The translations under genes and the position numbers were made by a program. A stretch of DNA of 64,000 bases from Candidatus Acidiferrales bacterium (GTDB lineage Bacteria > Bacteroidota > Ignavibacteria > Kryptoniales > JAKASW01). Shown piece by piece: positions 28,263 through 37,095 of this stretch. Each line of letters begins with the position of its first letter. The first letter of the stretch is position 1. The stretch is taken from the NCBI GenBank assembly GCA_035515795.1, contig DATJAY010000025.1, forward strand, positions 49,074 to 113,073, given 5' to 3'. The notes beneath the pieces were generated by a model that saw nothing but the letters and a program-made list of their open reading frames with translations, did no database searches and had not been told where the DNA came from.

Positions 28263-28820
28263 TTGCCGCTTAAAAAGTTAGAAACACTCAACACAAAATC
28301 ACTTCACAAAAACCCTTATTGGGAATATCGGCTCGATAACTATGTCCTTCCCAATGGCGACACTGGAGAGTACCACTATGTGCACAGTCCTGGCTCAGCG
28401 ATGGTTGTCCCGGTGGATGAAAACGGCAGGCTCGTTCTTGTGAAACAGTTCCGTTATCTCTGGAAAAAGGAGAGTATAGAATTCCCCGCGGGCGGCATGA
28501 AATATGTCGATCCCCTTGTCACGGCAAAAAACGAGCTTGCCGAGGAAGCCAACTTGGGTGCTTCAAGCTGGAAGTTTGTCGGCGAGTTTAACCCCTTCAA
28601 CGGCGCGACCGACGAGATCGCAACAGTTTATCTTGCGTCAGGTCTGAGTAGAATTGAAAAGGAAAAGGACGCTTCGGAGGAATTCGAAGTCATCAAGATG
28701 ACGATTCCGGAGTTTCAAGCGGCGATCGATGGGAAGGAAATTTGGGATGGGATGACGCTCGCCGCATGGATGCTTGCACGTCCGGCTGTTCTGGACTACA
28801 TTGGAGAATTAGAGAGGTGA
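28263..28820 (+). CDS. Nudix hydrolase, ADP-ribose pyrophosphatase-like
   Basis: A 185-residue hydrolase of nucleoside diphosphates linked to another moiety. The Nudix box region is GGMKYVDPLVTAKNELAEEA: the catalytic EE pair is present, but the conserved Arg before ELxEE is Asn and the usual first Glu is Asp. The N-terminal beta sheet and the GxxVVPVDENGRLVLVKQFRY strand resemble ADP-ribose pyrophosphatases. The start is TTG 28263, two bases after ndk. Catalytic activity is likely but not certain given the substitutions. Confidence 0.82.
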   Translation: MPLKKLETLNTKSLHKNPYWEYRLDNYVLPNGDTGEYHYVHSPGSAMVVPVDENGRLVLVKQFRYLWKKESIEFPAGGMKYVDPLVTAKNELAEEANLGASSWKFVGEFNPFNGATDEIATVYLASGLSRIEKEKDASEEFEVIKMTIPEFQAAIDGKEIWDGMTLAAWMLARPAVLDYIGELER

Positions 28821-28961
28821 TTTTCTTTCTCGCTGTCACGGTAGATTTTAAAAAACGGCAGGTACGGCCGCACAAGTGCAAGTTGTCCCTTGAAGGCCGC
28901 CCGACTCTTCAGCATATTTTACATTAGTAAAGATGATTCGTTTCAACATTCCGCAAATTGA

Positions 28962-31019
28962 ATGTCACCCTCTTTGAATTTCTTCCGCGCCTCGTTTTTT
29001 GTCGCCGCCATTGCGTTTTCTTTATCATGGTTCACCTCGATTTGTCATGCTCAGGAGCAGCACGGAAAAGAAGCGCGCAGGCCTCGCCCTCCGCGGGATA
29101 CGACACAGCGGGTTTTGACCCCGCAGGATTCCGCGCGCCTCGCGGCTTCTAAGATAGACACGACCAAACCCGTGCTCGGAAGACTTGTTAGTCCTGTCTT
29201 TGACGCGGGAATGATCACAGATGAGCCCTCCTTTTCTATAACGGATTCCGAAATAACATGGAACGATTATACCTTTTCAGGAGAAGTTCTTAACAAGATT
29301 CCCGGAACGTATCTCGCGAATATGTACGGGGCGGGTGACCCGTCGCAGCTTTATTTCGATGGTATGGGAAGTCAGTATTCAAGATACTTGCTGGATGGAG
29401 TCGAGCTGAATGAACCGACAACTGCTTCAATGAACCTGTACCATGTTCCAATGGAATTTGTCGACAATGTCGAATACCTCGATGCGCTTCGTGCACCGAT
29501 ATATCAGTTCAACGCAAATGGGAGTTTGGTGAATTTTCAAACTCAATCTTACAGCGAAGCGAAACCTTATTCAAAAGTCAGGCATCTCGAGGCTCCGTAT
29601 AATTATCTGATCACCGACGGGGTGTTCTCGCAAAATATCGGATTCAACTCCAACATTGATGCCGGCTTCGAGCGGCAGACGACAGATGGAAGATTTCAAA
29701 ATACCGTTTATGACGGCGTCAACATTCGCGTGAAGTATCGTTACAGTATAGACTCTACCCACCAGCTGGCTGCGACTGAATTGTATTACCGCACCAAAGG
29801 AGGTGCGAATGGCGGTTCACTTCCGTACAGCGTGGACGCGAGCATCTTTGATCAGAATTTCAATTCCGTTCGAAGCTCAACAGCTGACTTAACTTATCTG
29901 CAGCATCATCTCCAGGTTGCGTACTCTGAGTCGGATCCGAAGGATTCTACTCAATTCTACACCCTGTCGGCGTATTACGATTACTATAATTTTGAATTCG
30001 GCGAGTTGGCGAATGAGAGGATCGACAGCTCATTTTACCTCACCAACATAAGCCGCCGAGCCGGCGCAAATCTGAGAGGAAGCCGGTCGTTTCTGGGCGG
30101 TCACTTCAACTTCGGTCTCGAAGCTGTCAGGGAAGAGAATCCGTACAATTCCCGCGCGAGCATTCCATCGGCAAATCGGGTTTCTGCATACGGCGATGAG
30201 GAGATATATCTTTTCGATTTTGTAAAGGTCGGCGTTTTTGGCAGGGGAGACATAGTGGTCGACAAATTTTATCCGGATTTCGGCGCGTCGTTCGGTCTCG
30301 GGAACGATATATTCAATATTGAAGCCGGCGGAAACGTCTCCGACCATGTTCCATCGATGTCGGACAAATATTTCGTCACAAGATATTTCGTCGGAAATTC
30401 GGATCTGAATGCCGAGACAGATAAAACTTTCCAGTTGAAGGCGGGTGTAAAACTCGGGGAATCTTTTGATCTTGCAGTAAAACCGTACATGAAACTGATT
30501 GATGACCCGATTTATTTTCAGACAAAATACGTGGGGCAGTCGGAATATCCGCAAATCTCGGTACTGAATCTGAATAACAGAAAAATATACGGACTCGATG
30601 CAAGCGTAAAGGTTGGCCTGTGGAAATTTACGGCGGACGGAATGTTGAATTACGTGGATGAAAAAATAAACAGCAATGAAGTCTACATATTGCCCAAGAT
30701 ATTTGCCTCGGGGGAATTATACTTCCATGATGTATTCTTCACGGGCCATTTAGATTTGAAGGTGGGAGTTCGCGGTCAGTTTGAAACGACCTTTAACGGG
30801 GAAGAGTTTTACCCGGAGGCAATGATTTTCTATCCCGGCACATTGAACAGTTTCGGGCCTTCCGGCAGTTCAGATTTCTTTGTGCAGGGGAGGGTTCGGG
30901 ACGCCGTTATCTATTTCACGATATTCAACATAACCGGCCAGCTGTACGTTCTCGCTCCGGTTTATGCTGCGTTGAACACGAGTTTCGCTTTAGGAGTCAA
31001 TTGGGAATTTCTCAATTGA
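28962..31019 (+). CDS. TonB-dependent receptor-like outer-membrane protein
   Basis: A 685-residue protein: signal peptide (about 1-30, ending CHAQ), a Pro/Arg-rich linker, a plug-like domain at about 85-190 (LNKIPGTYLANMYGAGDP, YLLDGVELNEPTTAS, VDNVEYLDALRAPIYQ) and a Tyr/Asn-rich barrel ending GVNWEFLN. A TonB box and carboxypeptidase-like domain are not evident, so it is a divergent member. It stands alone after a 141-base gap; the substrate is unknown. Confidence 0.75.
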   Translation: MSPSLNFFRASFFVAAIAFSLSWFTSICHAQEQHGKEARRPRPPRDTTQRVLTPQDSARLAASKIDTTKPVLGRLVSPVFDAGMITDEPSFSITDSEITWNDYTFSGEVLNKIPGTYLANMYGAGDPSQLYFDGMGSQYSRYLLDGVELNEPTTASMNLYHVPMEFVDNVEYLDALRAPIYQFNANGSLVNFQTQSYSEAKPYSKVRHLEAPYNYLITDGVFSQNIGFNSNIDAGFERQTTDGRFQNTVYDGVNIRVKYRYSIDSTHQLAATELYYRTKGGANGGSLPYSVDASIFDQNFNSVRSSTADLTYLQHHLQVAYSESDPKDSTQFYTLSAYYDYYNFEFGELANERIDSSFYLTNISRRAGANLRGSRSFLGGHFNFGLEAVREENPYNSRASIPSANRVSAYGDEEIYLFDFVKVGVFGRGDIVVDKFYPDFGASFGLGNDIFNIEAGGNVSDHVPSMSDKYFVTRYFVGNSDLNAETDKTFQLKAGVKLGESFDLAVKPYMKLIDDPIYFQTKYVGQSEYPQISVLNLNNRKIYGLDASVKVGLWKFTADGMLNYVDEKINSNEVYILPKIFASGELYFHDVFFTGHLDLKVGVRGQFETTFNGEEFYPEAMIFYPGTLNSFGPSGSSDFFVQGRVRDAVIYFTIFNITGQLYVLAPVYAALNTSFALGVNWEFLN

Positions 31020-31055
31020 CAAGCCGGGAAAATTTAATCTAGCTTCGCGATCTCG

Positions 31056-33527
31056 TCACTTCCGGTCAATTGCATTTCTGACATGCGAAGCCAGGTTGCT
31101 CATTGAATACGGTTTGGAAACTATATTATTCACTCCCATCGAGATGAGATCCTCGACCTTTTCTCCTATGCTGAGTCCGGTCGCGAGAAGCACAGGCAGC
31201 TCCGGTTTCATATTTTTCAATACAGGATATACTTCGGCACCGGTCATTTCCGGCATAAGCATATCGAGGATCACAAGATCTATTTCCGAGCAGTGCTCTT
31301 CAAATGCGGCAATTCCTGCAGTCGCTCCTTCTGCAGTTAAAATTTTGTAGCCGAGTCCCTCAAGAATTTCACGAGTTAAATCCAGCAACGTCACTTCGTC
31401 ATCTATGATCAGAATGGTTTCCGATCCGCGGGCCATTTCAGTCGGTGATGGTACAGCCTCGTCGATGGGCATTTTATCAGTAGCGGGGAAATAAATCCGA
31501 ACAGTTGTACCACGGTCGGGCTCGCTGTAAACCTTTATCAGGCCTTTGTGATTCTTTACGATCCCGTAGACGATCGACAGCCCGAGCCCAGTCCCTTTTC
31601 CGAGAGGCTTGGTGGTGAAAAACGGCTCGAAGATTTTTCTTTTGATTTCTTGAGTCATACCGACTCCAGTGTCGGAGACGCTCATGCAGGCATACCGGCC
31701 GGGTTGAGCTTCGGGGAATTGCTTGAGCACCTGCGGAGTAAACTGGATATTTGATGTTTCAAGCCTTAACGTCCCTCCGTGCGGCATTGCGTCGCGCGAG
31801 TTGATGCTGAGGTTTATGATTATGCTTTCGAGCTGGCTAGGATCCGCTTCGATCGTATAAAGTGTTGGATCGAGCGCGGATTCGATCTTAATATTTTTGC
31901 CGATACTTCGAGTAAGAATCTTTATGCCGTCATTTACTATGTCATTAAGTCTCACCGGTTTGACGTCGCTCTCGTGCTGCCGAGAAAAAGTCAGAAGTTG
32001 AGAGGTGAGTTCTGCCGCTCTTTTTGCCGATGAGTCGAGAACGTCCAGATATCTTTTCAAGTTTTGATCGGAGTCGGCATATTTTTTTCTCATGATTTCT
32101 ACGGCGCCATAAATTGAGCCGAGTAGGTTATTGAAATCATGAGCGACACCGCTGGCGAGCTGGCCGATGCTTTCCATCTTCTGCGATTGGATTAGCTGCT
32201 CTTCCAATTTCCTTGTCTCGGTTACGTCGACGAGTGCTGCCTGAATGGCAGGCTTCCCCATGTAAGTTATCCCCGCCGCCCATCCCTCCAGGGTCTTGAT
32301 GCTTCCCGATTGTGTCACTACCCGGATTGTGAATTTCACATCTCTATTCGGGGATAATGCGGCCTCTGAGAATTTTTCAAAAAGCTGGACATAATCATTC
32401 GGATGGATGAAACTGTCCAGAGACATGCCAAGCAATGAATCCAACTCCGTCTCGAATAAGTTGCTGAGAGTCGGATTTGCATAGATGATGGCATCGTTTT
32501 GTATAACCATGACTCCAAGCAGTGAATGCTCAACGAGGCTCCTGTATTTCTCTTCAGATTCATGCAGGGCGGTTTTCACCGATTGCTCGACCGTCACGTC
32601 TCTCCCGATCGCAAGAATGCCGGCCACTTTATTCGCGACATGGAGCGAGGTCATGCTGAAATCGACGATCCGTTCCTCGTTGAACTTTGTGAGGAGTTTA
32701 ATCATGCATCGGGAATGCTGCTTGCGTGATTCGAGCTGCTTGAGAATCTCCTGCACGATATCTGACTCGCCGGGGGCCGCCAGCATCGAAAAAGATTTTC
32801 CCCAGATTTCGTCCGCGACATATTGCGTCAGGTCGAAAAATCTTTTGTTCGCAAATACGAATTCGCATCTGTCGTTCAGCAGGATGACCATGTCGTTTGC
32901 CTGCTCCACGAGGTTGCGGTAGCGGTTTTCCGATGCGCGCAGTTGCTCCTGGAGCCGTCTCTTTTCGGTGATGTCTCTCTGAATTCCCCACATACGGACT
33001 AGGTGTGAATCCTGTACTTCCCCGAAGTATGAATTCTCGAAATAGTGAATGTTGCCGTGGTGATCTTTTTCTATCGTTTCAACGTTAGTGATTGAAAAGT
33101 TTTGTTCGGCGAATTTTACCTTGGACGCTATGTACACGTCCATGTCGGCTATGAATTCATTCGAATGTTTCCCTACAAGGTCTTCGGGATTTTCAAAACC
33201 GTACATCTGTGCCACAGCATGGTTACATTCCACAATTATGGCTCTTTCAGCTATTTGTTTTGCAATTTCATTTTTCCCCTGAGCCACACTTATGGGTTTT
33301 GTGAATTCTATCCTCCAAATTCCTTCCGAGCTGTTCTTGATGAAGGTTTCGTATCGTTGTGTTTGCAGCTCCAGCTCCTCAGTCGGCATTTCTGAATCTA
33401 GGAATGCCTCGCGCTTTTCCTGATGCGATTTGCGCTTTGAGCCGCCCGCCTGCGGAGATGATGGTTGACGCTTCATCAATATGTTAGAATTTGACTCGAC
33501 ATGCATTCGTCCAATTTTTCTAAACAC
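31056..33527 (-). CDS. Soluble hybrid PAS histidine kinase with C-terminal receiver
   Basis: An 823-residue multi-domain sensor. Three PAS/PAC modules occupy about residues 48-190, 195-315 and 325-445; a HisKA helix with VAHDFNNLLGSIYG (phospho-His near 462), a HATPase domain with NLSINSRDAMPHGG and GTGLGLSIVYGIV, and a receiver domain at about 700-823 with IIDDE, LDMLMPEM (phospho-Asp near 754) and SKPY. No membrane helix is visible, so it senses an intracellular signal. It has no adjacent DNA-binding regulator. ATG 33527 is used; internal Met 9 or 18 are possible. Confidence 0.92.
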   Translation of the reverse strand: MFRKIGRMHVESNSNILMKRQPSSPQAGGSKRKSHQEKREAFLDSEMPTEELELQTQRYETFIKNSSEGIWRIEFTKPISVAQGKNEIAKQIAERAIIVECNHAVAQMYGFENPEDLVGKHSNEFIADMDVYIASKVKFAEQNFSITNVETIEKDHHGNIHYFENSYFGEVQDSHLVRMWGIQRDITEKRRLQEQLRASENRYRNLVEQANDMVILLNDRCEFVFANKRFFDLTQYVADEIWGKSFSMLAAPGESDIVQEILKQLESRKQHSRCMIKLLTKFNEERIVDFSMTSLHVANKVAGILAIGRDVTVEQSVKTALHESEEKYRSLVEHSLLGVMVIQNDAIIYANPTLSNLFETELDSLLGMSLDSFIHPNDYVQLFEKFSEAALSPNRDVKFTIRVVTQSGSIKTLEGWAAGITYMGKPAIQAALVDVTETRKLEEQLIQSQKMESIGQLASGVAHDFNNLLGSIYGAVEIMRKKYADSDQNLKRYLDVLDSSAKRAAELTSQLLTFSRQHESDVKPVRLNDIVNDGIKILTRSIGKNIKIESALDPTLYTIEADPSQLESIIINLSINSRDAMPHGGTLRLETSNIQFTPQVLKQFPEAQPGRYACMSVSDTGVGMTQEIKRKIFEPFFTTKPLGKGTGLGLSIVYGIVKNHKGLIKVYSEPDRGTTVRIYFPATDKMPIDEAVPSPTEMARGSETILIIDDEVTLLDLTREILEGLGYKILTAEGATAGIAAFEEHCSEIDLVILDMLMPEMTGAEVYPVLKNMKPELPVLLATGLSIGEKVEDLISMGVNNIVSKPYSMSNLASHVRNAIDRK

Positions 33528-33640
33528 CCATTGTCAGGGCACTAATAGACCGGGACCTCTGATATGAATTTATTGCAGGCTTACATAAAATTCAAATAAC
33601 AAGTCAAATTCGGCCGCTTCAGAGGCATCAAGCGGATGCT

Positions 33641-34567
33641 CTAAGGATTTACCATTCCGAAAGGCAGAAGTTTCCCCAGCAGAATTCCCGAAGCAAACAA
33701 GAGTCCGAATTGAGAATGTAAGGCTGATGACGCTTTCATCGCCGGCATCATCTCTGCGGGTGTGTGTTTCCTGCGAAAGATCCTAATTGATTTGACCGCG
33801 GTCGGTATGCTTGCCAACGAGACGAGGACTGACGGAGATGCAAGTTTGAGAAGTACGAATAAAATGACAAGCGCGAAACTCGCGGTAAACATGATGCCCA
33901 GAACGGTTGTCGCTTTCGAGTGTCCTAATAATATAGCCAGTGTCCGTCGGCCCTTTTTCATGTCGCCGTCCGCGTCCCGAATGTTATTCGCCAAAAGAAT
34001 CGCTGCGACTAGGATCGAGATAGGTAAAGACAAAATTACGGAATCTGACGTCACTGAACCCGTCTGAACATAGAAAGCGATCACTACTATCATCGGCCCC
34101 ATGAGAATACCTGCAGTCAGCTCTCCTAAAGGTGTGTAAGCGATTGGTGATCTACCCCCGGAATAAAGATATCCAGCCAGCATGCTCACTGAGCCGGCAA
34201 CTGCGATCCACCAATTCGTTCTTGCGCAAATATATGTTCCAAGCAAAACTGCTATTGCAAAGAAAAGCTCTGCCATATTCAATACAATTCTCCCGGAAAT
34301 CTCATTTCGGACTATTACTCCACCAATTCCAACTGAGTTCATCGTGTCCAAACCTCGTTTGAAATCGAAGTATTCGTTGAACATGTTGACCGCAGATTGA
34401 ATCAGCAACGAAGCAAACAGCATAGCTAAAAATAAAAACAGATCCGACTTTCCTTTTTCAAATGACATTGCAGTTCCAATCAGAACCGGCATTATTGATG
34501 CCGTGAGAGTGTGCGGCCTCGCGAGCCTCCACCATTTTTTTCCTGCAGCGGATTTGTTGTCGAACAT
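33641..34567 (-). CDS. menA: 1,4-dihydroxy-2-naphthoate polyprenyltransferase
   Basis: A 308-residue UbiA-family membrane enzyme that attaches the prenyl tail in menaquinone synthesis. The first Asp-rich motif is in NEYFDFKRGLDTMNS (near residue 65-80) and the second in NNIRDADGDMKKGRRTLA (near 195-212); GGVIVRNEIS is also typical of MenA. Eight or nine membrane helices are visible. It shows the organism uses menaquinone. It follows the TatD fusion gene in the direction of transcription with a 42-base gap. Confidence 0.93.
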   Translation of the reverse strand: MFDNKSAAGKKWWRLARPHTLTASIMPVLIGTAMSFEKGKSDLFLFLAMLFASLLIQSAVNMFNEYFDFKRGLDTMNSVGIGGVIVRNEISGRIVLNMAELFFAIAVLLGTYICARTNWWIAVAGSVSMLAGYLYSGGRSPIAYTPLGELTAGILMGPMIVVIAFYVQTGSVTSDSVILSLPISILVAAILLANNIRDADGDMKKGRRTLAILLGHSKATTVLGIMFTASFALVILFVLLKLASPSVLVSLASIPTAVKSIRIFRRKHTPAEMMPAMKASSALHSQFGLLFASGILLGKLLPFGMVNP

Positions 34568-34609
34568 GCCGGTTATTTAGACATTTTGCACAGAGGAACT
34601 AAGAGTCCA

Positions 34610-36022
34610 TCAGAACAGCGGTCTATATCTGAACTTAGCTCCAATTTTTTCCTCGACGAATTTCTTCGTCGCTTCGGTGTCAATTCCATTTACGCCGACG
34701 ATTGTCATCGAAACCTCTGAAATGTAATTCTTAGCTTCTCTTGTGAACTCGACCATCGCATCCCACTGTTTCCCATTTTCGGTCCCCATCAACTTTTGAT
34801 ATTCGACCGGATCGGTCGAGTTGAGGCTGACCGAAACTGCGTCGATAAGACCATGCAATTCCGGCAAGATGTTTCTATGGTTGATTATATTCCCGTGTCC
34901 ATCGGTGTCGAGCCGCGCTCTCCCCCCGTTCTCTTTTACATAGCGCGCAACCTGTTTTACAACTTCCAATTTGATCGTCGGCTCGCCGTAGCCGCAGAAA
35001 ACGATCTCTCTGAATCTCTTCGGGTCGCCAATTTCTTTTATCAGATCTTCAGGAGCAGGCTCTTTCTCGATGTGAAGATTATGTCCCTTCACCATGGCTT
35101 CACCTTTGCGGTCGCAGAATATGCAGTCGGAATCGCACCGCAATGTCAGATTCAAATAAAGTGAATCTTTTATTTGGTATGCAATCTTGGGTTCTGGCCT
35201 CTTTCCAACTCCGAATAATTTATATGCGTTATAGGAGGTTATGCGACGAATGTCTTCGTCATTGAGATTTTGTAACTCTGCGATTTTTCGCGCGATGATT
35301 GAAACATAAGCGGGTTCGTTTGTTTTGCCGCGATGGGGGACTGGTGCCAGATAGGGTGCGTCGGTCTCGATGAGAAAATGTTCCGGCTGGATTGTCGTCA
35401 CGACTTTTTTTAATTCTGAGCCGGAATCATTGTGAGAGAATGTTACCATTCCACTTATGCCGAGGTAGAAGCCGAGATCGATTGCGCGGCGCGCCATGTT
35501 GTAAGTCGAATTGAAGCTGTGAAGCACACCGCGGGGCTGCGGATTTATTTGGTAGTCGAACCGCTTCGGTAAAGCCCAGCTGTCGTCCGAATTGCTCTCG
35601 AGAATGCTCATCAAGTCGAAATCCGACTCGCGATTGTGAATCGAAACCGGAAGCCTGACTGATTTGGCGATTTCGAGCTGCGCCTCGAGGGTTTTCTTCT
35701 GAACCTCCGGCGGAGAAAAATTGTAGTGATAGTCGAGTCCAATCTCTCCGATGGCGACGACTTTTTTATGCGAGGAGAGTTCCGCGATTTTTTTCAATGA
35801 CTGTTCGTCTGTTTTCGATGCATCATGGGGATGAATGCCCACTGCGGCGAAAACCATCTCAAATCTTTCTGCAAGTGCAACTGCATTTTCAGATGATGGT
35901 ACATCCCAGCCGGGAACCACCACGCACCCAACGCCCGAGGCGCTTGCCCTCTCTAAGATTTCTTCTACGTTCTTAAACTTCTCATGATTTAAATGAGAAT
36001 GTGTATCGACAAGGTAACTCAT
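34610..36022 (-). CDS. TatD-family metal-dependent hydrolase fused to a radical SAM domain
   Basis: A 470-residue two-domain protein. Residues 1-255 are a TatD nuclease barrel with metal ligands His8, His10, Glu93 (GEIGLDYHY), His129, His168 and Asp221 all present. Residues about 285-470 form a radical SAM domain with the cluster triad Cys296-x3-Cys300-x2-Cys303 and GYGEPT. Separate TatD-linked radical SAM proteins form a known family (TIGR04038); here both parts are one chain. Chemistry of the SAM domain is unknown; a link to nucleic-acid repair or quality control is inference. It is cotranscribed upstream of menA. Confidence 0.9.
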   Translation of the reverse strand: MSYLVDTHSHLNHEKFKNVEEILERASASGVGCVVVPGWDVPSSENAVALAERFEMVFAAVGIHPHDASKTDEQSLKKIAELSSHKKVVAIGEIGLDYHYNFSPPEVQKKTLEAQLEIAKSVRLPVSIHNRESDFDLMSILESNSDDSWALPKRFDYQINPQPRGVLHSFNSTYNMARRAIDLGFYLGISGMVTFSHNDSGSELKKVVTTIQPEHFLIETDAPYLAPVPHRGKTNEPAYVSIIARKIAELQNLNDEDIRRITSYNAYKLFGVGKRPEPKIAYQIKDSLYLNLTLRCDSDCIFCDRKGEAMVKGHNLHIEKEPAPEDLIKEIGDPKRFREIVFCGYGEPTIKLEVVKQVARYVKENGGRARLDTDGHGNIINHRNILPELHGLIDAVSVSLNSTDPVEYQKLMGTENGKQWDAMVEFTREAKNYISEVSMTIVGVNGIDTEATKKFVEEKIGAKFRYRPLF

Positions 36023-36174
36023 ACCGGAGAATTTTTATTTTTTTGTGTTCTAAAACTTCAACTTATAAGACAATTTCGCTAATGTGAAGGTCAAATGCAG
36101 GGTATTAGTGAGTCCGAAATCTGATTTTAGGCTCAAGAGCAGATACGCGAAAACCAATGGCTGGAAATACACGC

Positions 36175-36195
36175 CTTTGGCGGTCGCCGCCAAAG
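36175..36195. repeat. Perfect hairpin CTTTGGCGG-TCG-CCGCCAAAG
   Basis: A nine-base perfect stem with a three-base loop, GC-rich, in the divergent intergenic region. There is no T tract on either side, so it does not act as a standard terminator; it could be an operator or a small structured RNA element. Confidence 0.5.
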
Positions 36196-36253
36196 AAGTA
36201 CGACGACACGGATGGGTTTGATGGCTCTTTATGGCATTTTGTCTCAACGAGGT

Positions 36254-36266
36254 GTGGACTGTCCAC
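36254..36266. repeat. Palindrome GTGGAC-T-GTCCAC
   Basis: A perfect 6-1-6 palindrome 229 bases before porG. Its form suits a dimeric regulator, but no regulator in the window points to it. Confidence 0.35.
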
Positions 36267-36362
36267 GGCAATGGCGCCTAATTCGTCCCGATTTCAGGGC
36301 ATTTGTGGGCACGGCGTTTGACGCAATTAGGTCGTGAATTCTTCAAATGGAATGAGGTTGAC

Positions 36363-36393
36363 CTGTCTTCAAGACCATTCCTTTGGAAGACAG
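36363..36393. repeat. Inverted repeat CTGTCTTC/GAAGACAG
   Basis: Eight complementary bases flank a 15-base loop about 100 bases before porG. A related GGTCTTC follows at 36404. It may be part of the leader or operator of the pyruvate oxidoreductase operon. Confidence 0.35.
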
Positions 36394-36494
36394 ACTGACA
36401 AAAGGTCTTCTGCGCACTATGCAAATCAAACAAACTCATGCTTCAGCAGGAACTCGATTTCCCGGAGATTCAATTCCCGAAAAAGAGGAAGTAA

Positions 36495-37094
36495 ATGATT
36501 GAGATCAGAATGCATGGCAGAGGAGGTCAGGGTGCGGTCATCGCGGCCAAGATTCTTGCCTCCGCAATATTCAAAGAAGGAAAATACGCGCAGTCTTTTC
36601 CCTCGTTCGGCGTCGAGAGAAGGGGGGCTCCGGTGCTCGCGTTTACAAGAATCGATAACAAACCGATCAGGTTGAGATCTGCAATATACGAACCTGACCA
36701 TCTCATCGTGCTCGATGCAACATTGATCAAATCGACGAACGTTTTTTCCGGATTAAAAAGGGGCGGAACAATTCTCGTTAATACCCCGAGTCCGAAAAGT
36801 TTGTTCAATTTTCCGGAAGAATATTCAGTTGCGGTTGTCGATGCGGCGGGGATTGCGGTTAAACATAATATTGGAACGAAGGCGATGCCGATAGTAAACA
36901 CATCGATACTCGGAGCATTCGCAAAGTTTACGGGAATCGTAACGATAGAAGCGGTCGTGGAAGCAATTCGAGAGGAAGTTCCGATCCTGCGCGAGAAGAA
37001 CGCTGAAGCCGCAAGAGAAGCTTATGACTCCATAGAAACAGGCGTCTACGGGAACCAGAATGTTTCAGTGGAAGCGACCGGGAAGGTTCATTAA
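36495..37094 (+). CDS. porG: Pyruvate:ferredoxin oxidoreductase gamma subunit
   Basis: A 199-residue gamma subunit with the hallmark MHGRGGQGAVIAAKILA at the N-terminus and SFGVERRGAPVLAF. AGAGGAAG is six bases before ATG 36495. The four genes from here to 41008 are packed tightly and form one enzyme of the multi-subunit type that converts pyruvate to acetyl-CoA and CO2 with ferredoxin, or runs in reverse. Confidence 0.9.
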   Translation: MIEIRMHGRGGQGAVIAAKILASAIFKEGKYAQSFPSFGVERRGAPVLAFTRIDNKPIRLRSAIYEPDHLIVLDATLIKSTNVFSGLKRGGTILVNTPSPKSLFNFPEEYSVAVVDAAGIAVKHNIGTKAMPIVNTSILGAFAKFTGIVTIEAVVEAIREEVPILREKNAEAAREAYDSIETGVYGNQNVSVEATGKVH

Positions 37095-37095
37095 C

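Larger units (their letters stand above)
36023..36494. other. Gene-poor intergenic stretch with several inverted repeats
   Basis: Between the divergent TatD-fusion and porG genes no convincing coding region is seen; the 73-codon minus-strand frame here lacks a ribosome site and any family resemblance. Three perfect short inverted repeats are listed separately. The last 35 bases hold the AGAGGAAG ribosome site of porG. Confidence 0.5.

Noticed and set aside
36050..36271. Minus-strand 73-codon frame in the por/TatD intergenic region
   Set aside because: No ribosome site, no family resemblance, and it spans a perfect hairpin and part of another palindrome.
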